From Mesorhizobium sp. (GTDB lineage Bacteria > Pseudomonadota > Alphaproteobacteria > Rhizobiales > Rhizobiaceae), in NCBI GenBank assembly GCA_004963905.1, contig SUGL01000002.1, positions 227,057 through 291,056 of the forward strand: DNA of 64,000 bases, read 5' to 3'. The position numbers were made by a program, and so were the translations under genes. Numbering within the stretch: the first letter of the stretch is position 1; every line of letters starts with the position of its first letter. The notes below the pieces were generated by a model. The model searched no databases. It saw nothing but the letters and a program-made list of their open reading frames with translations, and was not told the origin of the DNA. This document shows positions 27,702 through 35,821 of this stretch, in pieces.

Positions 27702-28487
27702 CTAGTGGGCGGTCCAGCCGCCTTCGATCGGCATGATGGCGCCGGTGATCGAGGCCGCGTCGTCCGACGCCAGGAACAGGCAGAGCGCTGCGACCTGCTC
27801 GACGGTGACGAACTGCTTGGTAGGCTGGGCGGCGAGCAGCACATCCTTGATCACCTGCTGCTCGCTGATCCCGCGGGCCCTGGCCGTATCCGGGATCTGC
27901 TTTTCGACCAGCGGCGTGAGCACGTAGCCGGGACAGACGGCATTGACCGTTATGCCCTGTTCGGCGACCTCGAGCGCGACCGTCTTGGTCAGGCCGGCCA
28001 TGCCGTGCTTGGCGGCGACGTAGGCGGATTTGTATGGCGAGGCGACGAGGGCATGGGCGGACGCGACATTGATGATGCGGCCCCATTTGCGCGTCTTCAT
28101 CGCCTGCAGAGCACGGCGGATCGTGTAGAAGGACGAGATGAGGTCGATCGCCACGACCGCTTCCCACTTCTCGATCGGGAAATCGTCGATCGGCGCGACA
28201 TGCTGAATGCCGGCGTTGTTGACCAGGATGTCGACCGCGCCGAATTCGGCGATGGCCTTGTCCATCATCGCGGTGATCGCCGCGCCTTTGCTCATGTCGG
28301 CATTGTCGTAGCGCACGGTCACCCCGTGGTCGGCGGCGAGCCTCGACCGAAGCAGCTCGATCTCGGCGGCATCGCCGAAACCGTTCAGAACGACGTTGCA
28401 GCCCTTGGCCGCGAAGGCCTCGGCGATGCCTTGGCCGATGCCGCTGGTCGAACCTGTGATGAGAGCCGTCTTTCCTGTGAGCATCAT
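27702..28487 (-). CDS. bdhA: 3-hydroxybutyrate dehydrogenase (SDR family)
   Basis: 261 residues. Classical short-chain dehydrogenase: TGSTSGIG cofactor motif, NNAGIQHV, Ser of NVASAHAL, and YVAAKHG catalytic Tyr/Lys. The sequence after NNAG (IQHVAPIDDFP) and VLTPLVEKQIPD are characteristic of D-3-hydroxybutyrate dehydrogenase, which interconverts 3-hydroxybutyrate and acetoacetate with NAD in PHB turnover. It is the first gene of the leftward set and is divergent from a LysR gene. Confidence 0.88.
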   Translation of the reverse strand: MMLTGKTALITGSTSGIGQGIAEAFAAKGCNVVLNGFGDAAEIELLRSRLAADHGVTVRYDNADMSKGAAITAMMDKAIAEFGAVDILVNNAGIQHVAPIDDFPIEKWEAVVAIDLISSFYTIRRALQAMKTRKWGRIINVASAHALVASPYKSAYVAAKHGMAGLTKTVALEVAEQGITVNAVCPGYVLTPLVEKQIPDTARARGISEQQVIKDVLLAAQPTKQFVTVEQVAALCLFLASDDAASITGAIMPIEGGWTAH

Positions 28488-28756
28488 CGTTTCCTTCTGT
28501 CGAAGCCGTGGCCGCAGTGACCTGCCACCGGTTGCGAACGACGGACGGCAAGCCCACCGTTCGTGGTCTCGCGATCAGTATGGCGAGCCTCCCGAAGCTG
28601 CGGAAATGCCGTTGAGACATGGATTCGATAGCTGGCGGTGTGATCGCTGTGGCCACGAGGCAGCTCCGCAAGCCGGGTTGTTTGACCTAGGGGCAGCTAG
28701 TAAGATCGCCCGGCAACGCGGGCCGTGCGGCAAGCACGTTCCAGGGGAAGCGTGCA

Positions 28757-29668
28757 GTGGAGATCAGCCAGGTCAGATATTTCTTGGCCGTCGCCAAGGA
28801 GCTGAATTTCACCAGGGCTGCCGAGCAGTGCAATGTCACGCAGCCGGCGCTGTCGCGCGCGATCAAGCTGCTGGAGGATGAATTCGGCGGACCCCTCTTC
28901 CATCGCGAGCGCCGGTTCACCCACCTCACCGAGCTCGGCCGCATGGTTGAGACTTATCTCGAAGGTGTCTTCGAGAACTCCCGCCAGGCAAAGCAGATTG
29001 CCGAGCAGTATGTGAACCTGAAAAGGATGCCGCTCAGGCTTGGCATCATGAGCACGATCGCTCCGGACGAAATCATCGAGCTGATCGCAGCTGTTCGTGG
29101 CCATCACCCCGGCGTGGAACTCCACCTTTGCGATTCAGACGCCGCGAGCCTCCGGCGAAGGCTGCTCGAAGGCGATCTCGAGGCCGCCATCTACGCATTG
29201 CCTTCGGACGTTCCCGACGAGGAGGTGCACGCCCTGCCGCTGTTTCGCGAGCAGATGGTGATGGCGGTCCACCTGGCTCATCGTCTGGCCAATCAGCGGG
29301 TCGTGCGGGTGAAGGACATGAGCAATGAAAGCTACATTCACCGCAACAACTGCGAATTTGCCGGCTACGCGGATGCCATCCTTGCCCAGCAGGGGGTCAC
29401 CGTCAGCCCCGTCTATTGGAGCGACCGCGACGACTGGACACTCGCCATGATCGCGGCCGGACTCGGTTTCGGGTTCATGCCCGAGCACACCGCGAAGCAC
29501 CCGGGCGTAGCGGCATTGCCGATCACCGAGCCGGAATTCTGGCGCGACGTCAATCTCGTCACGGTGCGCGGCCGCAGGCATTCGCCAGCGGTCGGCGCGC
29601 TGGTCCGCGAAGCCACCCAGAAGAAATGGTTCGGCGAGCGGGCAAAGGCATTGTCCGCCGCCGAGTGA
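28757..29668 (+). CDS. LysR-family transcriptional regulator (paralog 2)
   Basis: 303 residues from GTG 28757. The winged HTH is VRYFLAVAKELNFTRAAEQC, NVTQPALSRAIKLLEDEFGG, then RERRFTHLTELG; an effector domain follows. It is divergent from bdhA with a 269-bp gap and so is a candidate regulator of that set. Same subfamily as the LysR genes at 22009 and 32379. Confidence 0.9.
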   Translation: MEISQVRYFLAVAKELNFTRAAEQCNVTQPALSRAIKLLEDEFGGPLFHRERRFTHLTELGRMVETYLEGVFENSRQAKQIAEQYVNLKRMPLRLGIMSTIAPDEIIELIAAVRGHHPGVELHLCDSDAASLRRRLLEGDLEAAIYALPSDVPDEEVHALPLFREQMVMAVHLAHRLANQRVVRVKDMSNESYIHRNNCEFAGYADAILAQQGVTVSPVYWSDRDDWTLAMIAAGLGFGFMPEHTAKHPGVAALPITEPEFWRDVNLVTVRGRRHSPAVGALVREATQKKWFGERAKALSAAE

Positions 29669-29729
29669 CTTCGCCGCGCGATACGGGCAGCCTCGCAGGG
29701 TTCGAAGGACTTCCAGCTCGTCGCGCCGA

Positions 29730-30194
29730 TCAGTTTTTCCTGATCGACGAGGTCACGGACTGAATGACCTCGGTCGCCATTTTGAACTGCGCGCTGCGGT
29801 CGGTGATGCCGTGCCGTTTGGCAATCCAATCGAAATCGCTGTAGGCGGCATAAACCGTGCCATCTCCGGTTTGGTAAACCAGCACGCGCACCGGCCAGTC
29901 CAGGCCGGCCTCGGGATTCGAGGTGATGAAAGTCGTGCCGAGCGCCGGATTGCCGAACATCACGAGCCGTGACGGCTTGACGTCGTTGCCGGCTTTGTTG
30001 CCGAGCTTTGCCTGGTCGATCACGCCGAAGAACATGAGGCCCTTCTTGAGCACGTCCTTCTTGATGCGGGCGACGGTCTCGGCGACCGAATAGTCGCTCT
30101 TCACCGTGACGACGCCGTCCGAGGCGGCCGCGGGGAGGACGACCGTCATCAGCATGGCGGCGCCGGTGATCAGGGTTTTCAGGTAGGTAGTCAT
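29730..30194 (-). CDS. secreted DUF302 protein
   Basis: 154 residues from ATG 30194. A signal peptide (ITGAAMLMTVVLPAAAS) is followed by the DUF302 fold: VAETVARIKKDVLKKGLMFFGVIDQ, LVMFGNPALGTTFITSNP, DWPVRVLVYQ. DUF302 proteins are small alpha/beta proteins of unproven function, often near redox or heavy-metal genes. It is the distal gene of a leftward set with the MFS and cupin genes. Confidence 0.8.
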   Translation of the reverse strand: MTTYLKTLITGAAMLMTVVLPAAASDGVVTVKSDYSVAETVARIKKDVLKKGLMFFGVIDQAKLGNKAGNDVKPSRLVMFGNPALGTTFITSNPEAGLDWPVRVLVYQTGDGTVYAAYSDFDWIAKRHGITDRSAQFKMATEVIQSVTSSIRKN

Positions 30195-30293
30195 CTCAGT
30201 CTCCGTTGGGTTCGGTGGTTGGCTAGTGCATCGAGATTCTTGCGCGATCTCGCCAGAGGCGGATGGCCTCATGGCCGATCGCTTTTCCGATCG

Positions 30294-31496
30294 TCATGTT
30301 GTTGGTGTCTTCAGTGCTCGCGCGACCGCAATCGCAGCCACAAGGACTGCGGTCAGCGCGGCCACGCAGGCCGTCCAGCCGACCCGGTCGTAGATCTGTC
30401 CGATGACGAAGCTGCCGGCGAGCCCGCCTGCATAGTAGGACGCGAGATAGATGCCGCTCGCAGCGGCTCGGTCGCGCGATGCCGTTCGGCTGACATGTCC
30501 GGTGGCGATCGCCTGCGCCAGGAAGGTGCCGATGGCGACCAGCGCCATCCCGGCGAGGACGATGGGAAGGCTGGGCGTAAGCAGCAGAAGCAGGCCGGCG
30601 ATCGCCAGCCCCAGCGTTGCGCCTACGCCCACACTCGGGCCGAGACCCGAGGCTACACGCCCGGCGAGCGGAGTGGTCAGCATCGACGGCAGGAAGACGA
30701 AATAAACCGCGCCCAGTGCCATCGGTGTCAGCGAAAGAGGCACTGCTACGAGCTGGAAGTTCACATAGGTGAAGGTGCCGATGAAGACGAAGAGGATCAG
30801 GAAGCCGATCGCGAAACAGGCACGCAGCTCGGCATTTTGCAGCGGAACTCTCCAAGCCGCGCGGGCGGGCCGGCCCTCCGCATCGGCATGCATCATTGCC
30901 GAGGTCTTCTGCAGCGTGAACCAGACAACAGCCGCGCCGGACAGATTGAGGGCGGCGAAGGTCAGGAAGTTGGTGGAGATGCCGAACATGTCGGCGACGG
31001 CCGCCGACATCAGCCGGCCGAAAAAGTTGCTGGCAACATTGCCAGTCACATACGCCGCAAGCGCGCTCGTGGTCTGCCGGGCGGAAAAATGCTCCGCCAG
31101 GTAGGCCATGGTGAGCGTGAACGCGGTCGACATGCAAAGGCCTTGCGCTACGCGCAGCAGGGCGAAGACCACAATATTGTCAGTCTGCGAAAGCAGCGTC
31201 GTCGGGACCGCCAGGATGGCCAGGCTGATCCAGATGCCGTTGCGGCGATCGATGCCGCGCCCGATGAGAGCGACGGCGATACCGGCCACCGCCATGCCGA
31301 AGGTGCTGGCGTTGACGGCGAAGCCCATGGTCGCGCGGCTGACGCCGAATTTTGTCACCAGTGAGGGCAGGATGGCCTGGGTGGCGAACAGGTCGACGAG
31401 CGTCAGGAACGCGATCAGGGCGATCAGCCCAAACCGCCAGCTGTCCGCGGCCACCCTGCGGAGCCTCATCAATTCGGTATGTTCACTGGTCGTCAT
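30294..31496 (-). CDS. MFS transporter
   Basis: 400 residues from ATG 31496 with GGAG upstream; earlier in-frame starts lack such a site. Twelve hydrophobic helices and the MFS loop motif GRGIDRRNG between helices 2 and 3 place it in the drug:H+ antiporter-like major facilitator group. Substrate unknown. It lies between cupin and DUF302 genes on the same strand. Confidence 0.85.
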   Translation of the reverse strand: MTTSEHTELMRLRRVAADSWRFGLIALIAFLTLVDLFATQAILPSLVTKFGVSRATMGFAVNASTFGMAVAGIAVALIGRGIDRRNGIWISLAILAVPTTLLSQTDNIVVFALLRVAQGLCMSTAFTLTMAYLAEHFSARQTTSALAAYVTGNVASNFFGRLMSAAVADMFGISTNFLTFAALNLSGAAVVWFTLQKTSAMMHADAEGRPARAAWRVPLQNAELRACFAIGFLILFVFIGTFTYVNFQLVAVPLSLTPMALGAVYFVFLPSMLTTPLAGRVASGLGPSVGVGATLGLAIAGLLLLLTPSLPIVLAGMALVAIGTFLAQAIATGHVSRTASRDRAAASGIYLASYYAGGLAGSFVIGQIYDRVGWTACVAALTAVLVAAIAVARALKTPTT

Positions 31497-31585
31497 CACA
31501 GGCTCCTGGCCAGCGTCCTCAGGCGATCGCCCGAGGACGCACTGTTGGTTGCTGCTGCTGGGATCCGCTGGCCGCGACGAGCGGC

Positions 31586-32086
31586 TCACATCATGTGATC
31601 GTCGTGCATTGCCGGCGGCAGAACGTCGGCTGAGTAGAGCACGGCCGGAACCTTGCCGTTGTTCTTCCACCAGTGGGCGAGCTGGCCGAACTCGGCGGTC
31701 ACGTCGCCGGCCGCATGCTCGATGCCGACCTTGCAGGTGCTGGCGTATTCGGTGATCGAGCCTTCGACGACGATGATGTTGGCGGGACGAACCGTGTGCT
31801 CATGCCACGGCACGACGCCGCCCGGCTGAACGACGAGCTTGCGCAGACGCAGCATGTTGCCCTTCCAGGCTTCGCCCTTGGGGCTGAGGTCGATCGCCGA
31901 AAGAACCGTGTCCGTCACGCCGACGGGCTTGCTGGGATGTTCCTGGATGTCGGTGGTGGCGGCCTGGCCGGCAGGGCAGTCGCCGGCGAAAACCGGGGCC
32001 ACCGAAAACGCGGCGGTCGCGGTGAGAAGTCCGAGTGTCAGCGCCAGCTTCAGCGGCACCCGCAATGCAATAGTCCTGGAAGCCAT
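31586..32086 (-). CDS. secreted cupin-domain protein
   Basis: 166 residues from ATG 32086. A signal peptide ends near APVFAG. A single cupin barrel shows the first metal motif PGGVVPWHEHTVRPANIIVV, with His-x-His and further downstream E. The C-terminus is His/Met-rich (MHDDHMM). It may be a periplasmic metal-dependent enzyme or binding protein; substrate unknown. Co-directional with the MFS gene, 89 nt apart. Confidence 0.8.
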   Translation of the reverse strand: MASRTIALRVPLKLALTLGLLTATAAFSVAPVFAGDCPAGQAATTDIQEHPSKPVGVTDTVLSAIDLSPKGEAWKGNMLRLRKLVVQPGGVVPWHEHTVRPANIIVVEGSITEYASTCKVGIEHAAGDVTAEFGQLAHWWKNNGKVPAVLYSADVLPPAMHDDHMM

Positions 32087-32273
32087 GTCTATTTCTCCTT
32101 TGTCGGTGCCCAATCGCGGAAGCGGGGCATAGGAGGAGAGTGACGGCAGCCTCGAGGAAAGAGAAATGCTGACTGGCTCTTAATTCGATACCTGAAAACT
32201 ATGGTGCATGGCCAGCACCAGCGCGGCTATCCAGCTACGACATTTGTCGCAGCGTTCGGCTCCACTTCGAAAT

Positions 32274-32382
32274 GCTAAAGCGCGTCGCGATCTTTCAGAT
32301 ACGCTCCATGCGCTTTAGCTTTTTGATTTTACGCATGTCTTTGTCCCGAAACCGGTTCCCACTTTCGGGAGACATGCTTTAA
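32274..32382. repeat. RIME-like intergenic mosaic palindromes
   Basis: Two hairpins in tandem: 10-bp arms GCTAAAGCGC (32274-32283) with GCGCTTTAGC (32310-32319), and GCATGTC (32333-32339) with GACATGC (32371-32377) around the core CCCGAAACCGGTTCCCACTT. The core CCGAAACCGGTTCCCACTTT is the same as in the elements near 43.3 kb. This is the mosaic intergenic repeat common in Rhizobiales. It covers the 3' end of the following LysR gene. Confidence 0.75.
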
Positions 32383-33293
32383 GCAGCGCTCTTCCTGGCC
32401 GACAGGTCGATACCGCTCTCCGGCCAGCTGTGCGCCTTGACGCTGTTCACGAAGGTCGATGTCGCCGGCGAGAAGCGGCGCCCGGCCACCACGACGAGCG
32501 AGACTTCGCGCCAGACCTCGGGATCGACGACGGGCCTGATTTGCAGACCTGGGATGACGGCGCTGAATTCCGGGATGAAGCAGATTCCCAGCCCGCCTGA
32601 GACCATGTTTTGAATCCAGTCTTCGCGTTCGCTGGCGTAGGAAATCCTGAGCTTCACGCCACGTTCGTTGCAGAGGCCGGCGAGGTAATCCCGATACTCG
32701 CAATTCAGGCGTCTCAGATAGTTCTCGCCGTCGAGCTCGGAGATGGCAACATTGTCGTTGCGGGCCAGCCGATGGCCGTTGGGAAAGGCAAGCACGAACC
32801 GTTCGCGATAGAGCGGGGTGACGTCGAAGCGCTCCGGAAAACTGTTGCTGGACGCCATGATGGCGACATCGATCTCACCGGCTTCCAGCAGCTGCGAAAG
32901 CGAAGCCGGCACGCCCTCAACAAGCTGCAGCTGAATGCCTTGCTGGCGCCTGTTGAAGTCGGTCAACAGGCCGGTAAATCGCCGCGGACCGATCGTGCAC
33001 ATGACCCCAACCTTGAGATTTGCATTCTCCAGGCAGAGAAACCTCGACGCTTCCTGACGCACGCCGGTCACCTCGTCGAGGATCTGCTGGAACCGGGGGC
33101 GCAGCAACGCGCCCAGATCGGTGAGATGGGTCAGGTTCCGCTCGCGGCGGAACAGCAAGCCGCCGACCTCATCCTCGAGCTGCTGGATCGCGCGGGATAG
33201 CGCGGGCTGGGTGACGTTGCACTTTTCGCCCGCGCGCGTGAAATTGCGGGTCTCGCAGACGGCCAGGAAGTAGCGGATGTGATGGATGTCCAT
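32379..33293 (-). CDS. LysR-family transcriptional regulator (paralog 3)
   Basis: 304 residues. The HTH reads IRYFLAVCETRNFTRAGEKC, NVTQPALSRAIQQLEDEVGG, RERNLTHLTDLG, with a LysR effector domain after it. Same subfamily as the regulators at 22009 and 28757. Upstream of the cupin/MFS/DUF302 set on the same strand and downstream of the two 91-residue secreted proteins. Confidence 0.9.
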   Translation of the reverse strand: MDIHHIRYFLAVCETRNFTRAGEKCNVTQPALSRAIQQLEDEVGGLLFRRERNLTHLTDLGALLRPRFQQILDEVTGVRQEASRFLCLENANLKVGVMCTIGPRRFTGLLTDFNRRQQGIQLQLVEGVPASLSQLLEAGEIDVAIMASSNSFPERFDVTPLYRERFVLAFPNGHRLARNDNVAISELDGENYLRRLNCEYRDYLAGLCNERGVKLRISYASEREDWIQNMVSGGLGICFIPEFSAVIPGLQIRPVVDPEVWREVSLVVVAGRRFSPATSTFVNSVKAHSWPESGIDLSARKSAA

Positions 33294-33457
33294 GCGGGGC
33301 GTCCCTCTCTAGCATAGGTGCACGCTGGAACCCTGCCGCATGGCACTCCATCGCGCCAATGCATGAGCGCTATAAAGTCGATAGCGTTTCGTCATGCGAC
33401 GAAGGCGGGCCGAGGCCCGCCATCAAAAACATTCTGCAGTGCCGGGCGCCGAGAATG

Positions 33458-33733
33458 TCAGCTGTGATGGCCCAAGGCGAAAAGCCGGGCGCAGAATTGA
33501 GCATGCGGCTTGCTCATGGCGGCGTCGTTGCATTCCTTCATCATCGAAACCTGCATCGCCTTCGGCGTGGCTTTCCATGCCATCTCGAAGTCGGCGCTCG
33601 ACTTCATCGTCTTCATGCCGGAATCGGTGAAGAAGGGCTGCATGTTGGACGGTTCGTCGAGGACTCCGGCGGACGCCACCCCGCCAATAACCGAAAGGGC
33701 AAAAGCGCCAAAGCAGATAGCTTTGATATTCAT
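33458..33733 (-). CDS. 91-residue secreted protein, paralog A
   Basis: A signal peptide (ICFGAFALSVIGGVASA) is followed by about 70 residues. The core is shared with the neighbouring gene: FFTDSGMKTMKSSADFEMAW, then KECNDAAMSKPHAQFCARLFAL with two cysteines. No known family is recognised. The length is identical to its neighbour's, indicating tandem duplication with divergence. Periplasmic or extracellular. Confidence 0.7.
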   Translation of the reverse strand: MNIKAICFGAFALSVIGGVASAGVLDEPSNMQPFFTDSGMKTMKSSADFEMAWKATPKAMQVSMMKECNDAAMSKPHAQFCARLFALGHHS

Positions 33734-33920
33734 GGTGAGAACCTTCTCTGGAATTGCGCAATCGCCCTTTTGACGACTGCGCTGATGACTGGCGGCTTTT
33801 GGAACTTTATTGTTCCCGCTTGCCGAGGTGGACTTTGCTTCATCCGGCGCTCAACTCGCCAATGCCGTCTACGAATGGAGTTTATGCCGCCCTGTATTCC
33901 AAAGGGCTCGGCGAGCACCG

Positions 33921-34196
33921 CTAATTGGCTCCATCCAAAGCAAGCACGTTGGCGCAGAATTGGGCGTGGGGCTTGCTCATCGCCGGGTCGTTGCACGCCT
34001 TCGTCATCTTGACGCGATCGTGCTTCGGCATGGCGAACCAGGCCTTCTTGAACCCAGCCATAGGTTTCATCGTCTTCATCACGGAGTCCGTGTAGAACGT
34101 CGGCAATGCAGCGAGATCGCTGAACGGGTCGGCTGAAGCGGGGCTCGCGCCAAGACCAATTGCAAGCGCAGCCACACAGGCCAATTGTCTTTTCAT
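33921..34196 (-). CDS. 91-residue secreted protein, paralog B
   Basis: Two adjacent ATGs (34199, 34196); the second has the better spacing from AGGAG and gives 91 residues, the same length as paralog A. The signal peptide ends at ASPASA. The mature core matches paralog A: FYTDSVMKTMKPMAGFKKAW and KACNDPAMSKPHAQFCANVLAL. Unknown function. The 187-nt spacing between the paralogs may hold a separate promoter. Confidence 0.7.
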   Translation of the reverse strand: MKRQLACVAALAIGLGASPASADPFSDLAALPTFYTDSVMKTMKPMAGFKKAWFAMPKHDRVKMTKACNDPAMSKPHAQFCANVLALDGAN

Positions 34197-34415
34197 CATC
34201 CGTCTCCTGTTCCCGGCCGCGGTTCTGGCAGCGGCTCCAACCAAGCGATGCGCATCGCCTGGCCTGATCGGGATGAAGAGTGCGGCGCGCGAGGACCGGC
34301 AGCCAATGCAATCTGCCTATGGACTTCATGCCACCTCGGCATTTCGGCTGAACAAGAAGATGCGGCAGTCTCTCTCCAGTCGTCCCGGTGACGATCTTGG
34401 GAGGGAGACCAGACC

Positions 34416-35273
34416 ATGCTTACCCAGCCCGCAATGAGAACAGACCAAGCCATCGCGTCAGTCGCTAATCTTGGTGCGGAAGACCGGACGATCGACATCG
34501 TGCTGGCAAACGATGCACATGGCGCTTTCGTCTGGGGTGTGCTCGATCGCCTGCTGGACGAGCCGAGCTGCAGCGTCAGCGGCGTCACCGCGTCGGGCTT
34601 TGCAGCGATGGAGGCGGCGGTCTTCGCCTATGGCTTGAGCGTCGGCGGCAGGCGCGGCGCGCGGACGGCACTCGCCAATTTCTGGCGGCGCGTCTGCCAC
34701 GCCAGTGTTTTCGCCGATGACAGGGCCAGCCTGCTTCGATCGGTCGTGGAACAGTCAATCGATATCGAGCAAATCCGCGTCGAACGTAGCCCGGTGAAAC
34801 TTTGCGTCCAGACCGTTAACGCCCGCACTGACGCCGTGAAGGTTTTCACCGGCAGTCAGTTGTCGATCGACGCGATCATCGCGGCGGCCACGATCCCCTT
34901 CCTCTCGCTGCCTGTCGAGATCGACGGCGACATCTATTGGGGTGACGGCGACGTCTTCCAGGCTCCGCCTGTCCTGGCAACTGAAGCTCGCCATCGCCTG
35001 ATCGTCACCGGCAGACCGTCCGTGTTCACCACACCGTGTCCGGACCGCAGCACCGCCGCCGATCATTGCTTGACCAAATGCGCGCCCGTCCACACCATAT
35101 TCGACAGTCGATACCGTGCCGGAGCCCCGCTGCTTCTGCGGCCCTGGATCGACTGGGGCGAGCTGACCGAGATGCGCGACAGGGGGCGGCAGCGCGCGGC
35201 GGACTGGCTTGCCGCCGATCCTTTCCGCGCTGATGAAACCCCGGCCTCCAACTGCGAAAGACGATATATCTAG
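34416..35273 (+). CDS. patatin-like protein with degenerate active site
   Basis: 285 residues. The overall layout is that of a patatin: an N-terminal strand then NDAHGAFVWGVLDRLL where GGGxxGxFxxGVL is expected, VTASGFAAMEA where GxSxG is expected, and WGDGDVFQAPP where DG[GA] is expected. The oxyanion glycines and the first Gly of the nucleophile elbow are missing, though the Ser and Asp positions remain. Activity is doubtful. A strong terminator follows, separating it from the bufferin operon. Confidence 0.65.
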   Translation: MLTQPAMRTDQAIASVANLGAEDRTIDIVLANDAHGAFVWGVLDRLLDEPSCSVSGVTASGFAAMEAAVFAYGLSVGGRRGARTALANFWRRVCHASVFADDRASLLRSVVEQSIDIEQIRVERSPVKLCVQTVNARTDAVKVFTGSQLSIDAIIAAATIPFLSLPVEIDGDIYWGDGDVFQAPPVLATEARHRLIVTGRPSVFTTPCPDRSTAADHCLTKCAPVHTIFDSRYRAGAPLLLRPWIDWGELTEMRDRGRQRAADWLAADPFRADETPASNCERRYI

Positions 35274-35330
35274 GCGCCTCGCTCCCCGCCTAGCCGCGCC
35301 TGCTTCGCATACTCCCGAATGCAGGCGCCA

Positions 35331-35361
35331 AGCCCTCCGGTTCCCCGCCGGAGGGCTTTTT
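35331..35361 (+). terminator. intrinsic terminator before the bufferin operon
   Basis: A 10-bp perfect stem AGCCCTCCGG / CCGGAGGGCT with a 7-nt loop, followed by five T. It lies 57 nt after the patatin-like stop. Confidence 0.85.
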
Positions 35362-35401
35362 CGCGCCGAGCCACAGAACATAGTGGCAGCGTATCAATTC
35401 C

Positions 35402-35429
35402 ATGCCGAGACAGCATTTCAGCTCGGCAT
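35402..35429. promoter_or_regulatory. inverted repeat in the leader of the bufferin operon
   Basis: Eight-bp arms ATGCCGAG (35402-35409) and CTCGGCAT (35422-35429) with a 12-nt spacer, 80 nt before the bufferin start. It could be an operator or an mRNA hairpin; which is unknown. Confidence 0.35.
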
Positions 35430-35507
35430 CGCGATCGGAGAGACTGATTTTGCAGACAGGCCCGAAGGCCGGTCTTTCTCTCGAAACGCCAACCAGGAGA
35501 CAAGCCT

Positions 35508-35777
35508 GTGATCAACACCAAGACCCTCATCGGATCGGCCCTCGCGGCCGCCACTTCGCTTGCCGCGACAGCGGCCTACAGCGGCCCCGCCGCCAAGCCC
35601 AGCTTCGCCTTCGAGAAGTGCTACGGCGTGGTCAAGGCGGGCCAGAACGACTGCCAGACCGCGACGCATTCCTGCGCCGGCACCGCGACCGCCGACAACC
35701 AGCCGGATTCCTGGCTTTACGTGCCCGCCGGCAGCTGCGCCAAGATCGCGGGCGGCAGCGACAAGCCGAAAGCCTGA
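35508..35777 (+). CDS. bufA1: bufferin-type precursor (DUF2282, BufA1-like)
   Basis: 89 residues from GTG 35508 behind AGGAGA. A signal peptide ([17 protein letters not shown]) leads to a short mature part with four cysteines at 38, 49, 56 and 77 in the contexts EKCYG, NDCQ, HSCAG and GSCAK. This is the DUF2282 pattern. Recent work describes such proteins as bufferins: periplasmic copper-binding peptides whose cysteines are modified by a DUF692 enzyme. The DUF692, DUF2063 and DoxX genes follow at once, which makes the identification strong. Confidence 0.88.
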   Translation: MINTKTLIGSALAAATSLAATAAYSGPAAKPSFAFEKCYGVVKAGQNDCQTATHSCAGTATADNQPDSWLYVPAGSCAKIAGGSDKPKA

Positions 35778-35821
35778 GTAAATCCCGACTTCCGACCAGC
35801 GCAATAGAATGGAGGAGACCG

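Noticed and set aside
25103..27736. 877-codon open frame on the plus strand
   Set aside because: It is exactly antisense to the NDH-2 and patatin genes, which have intact family motifs. Long antisense frames are common at this GC content; composition is Arg/Asp/His-rich with no domain.
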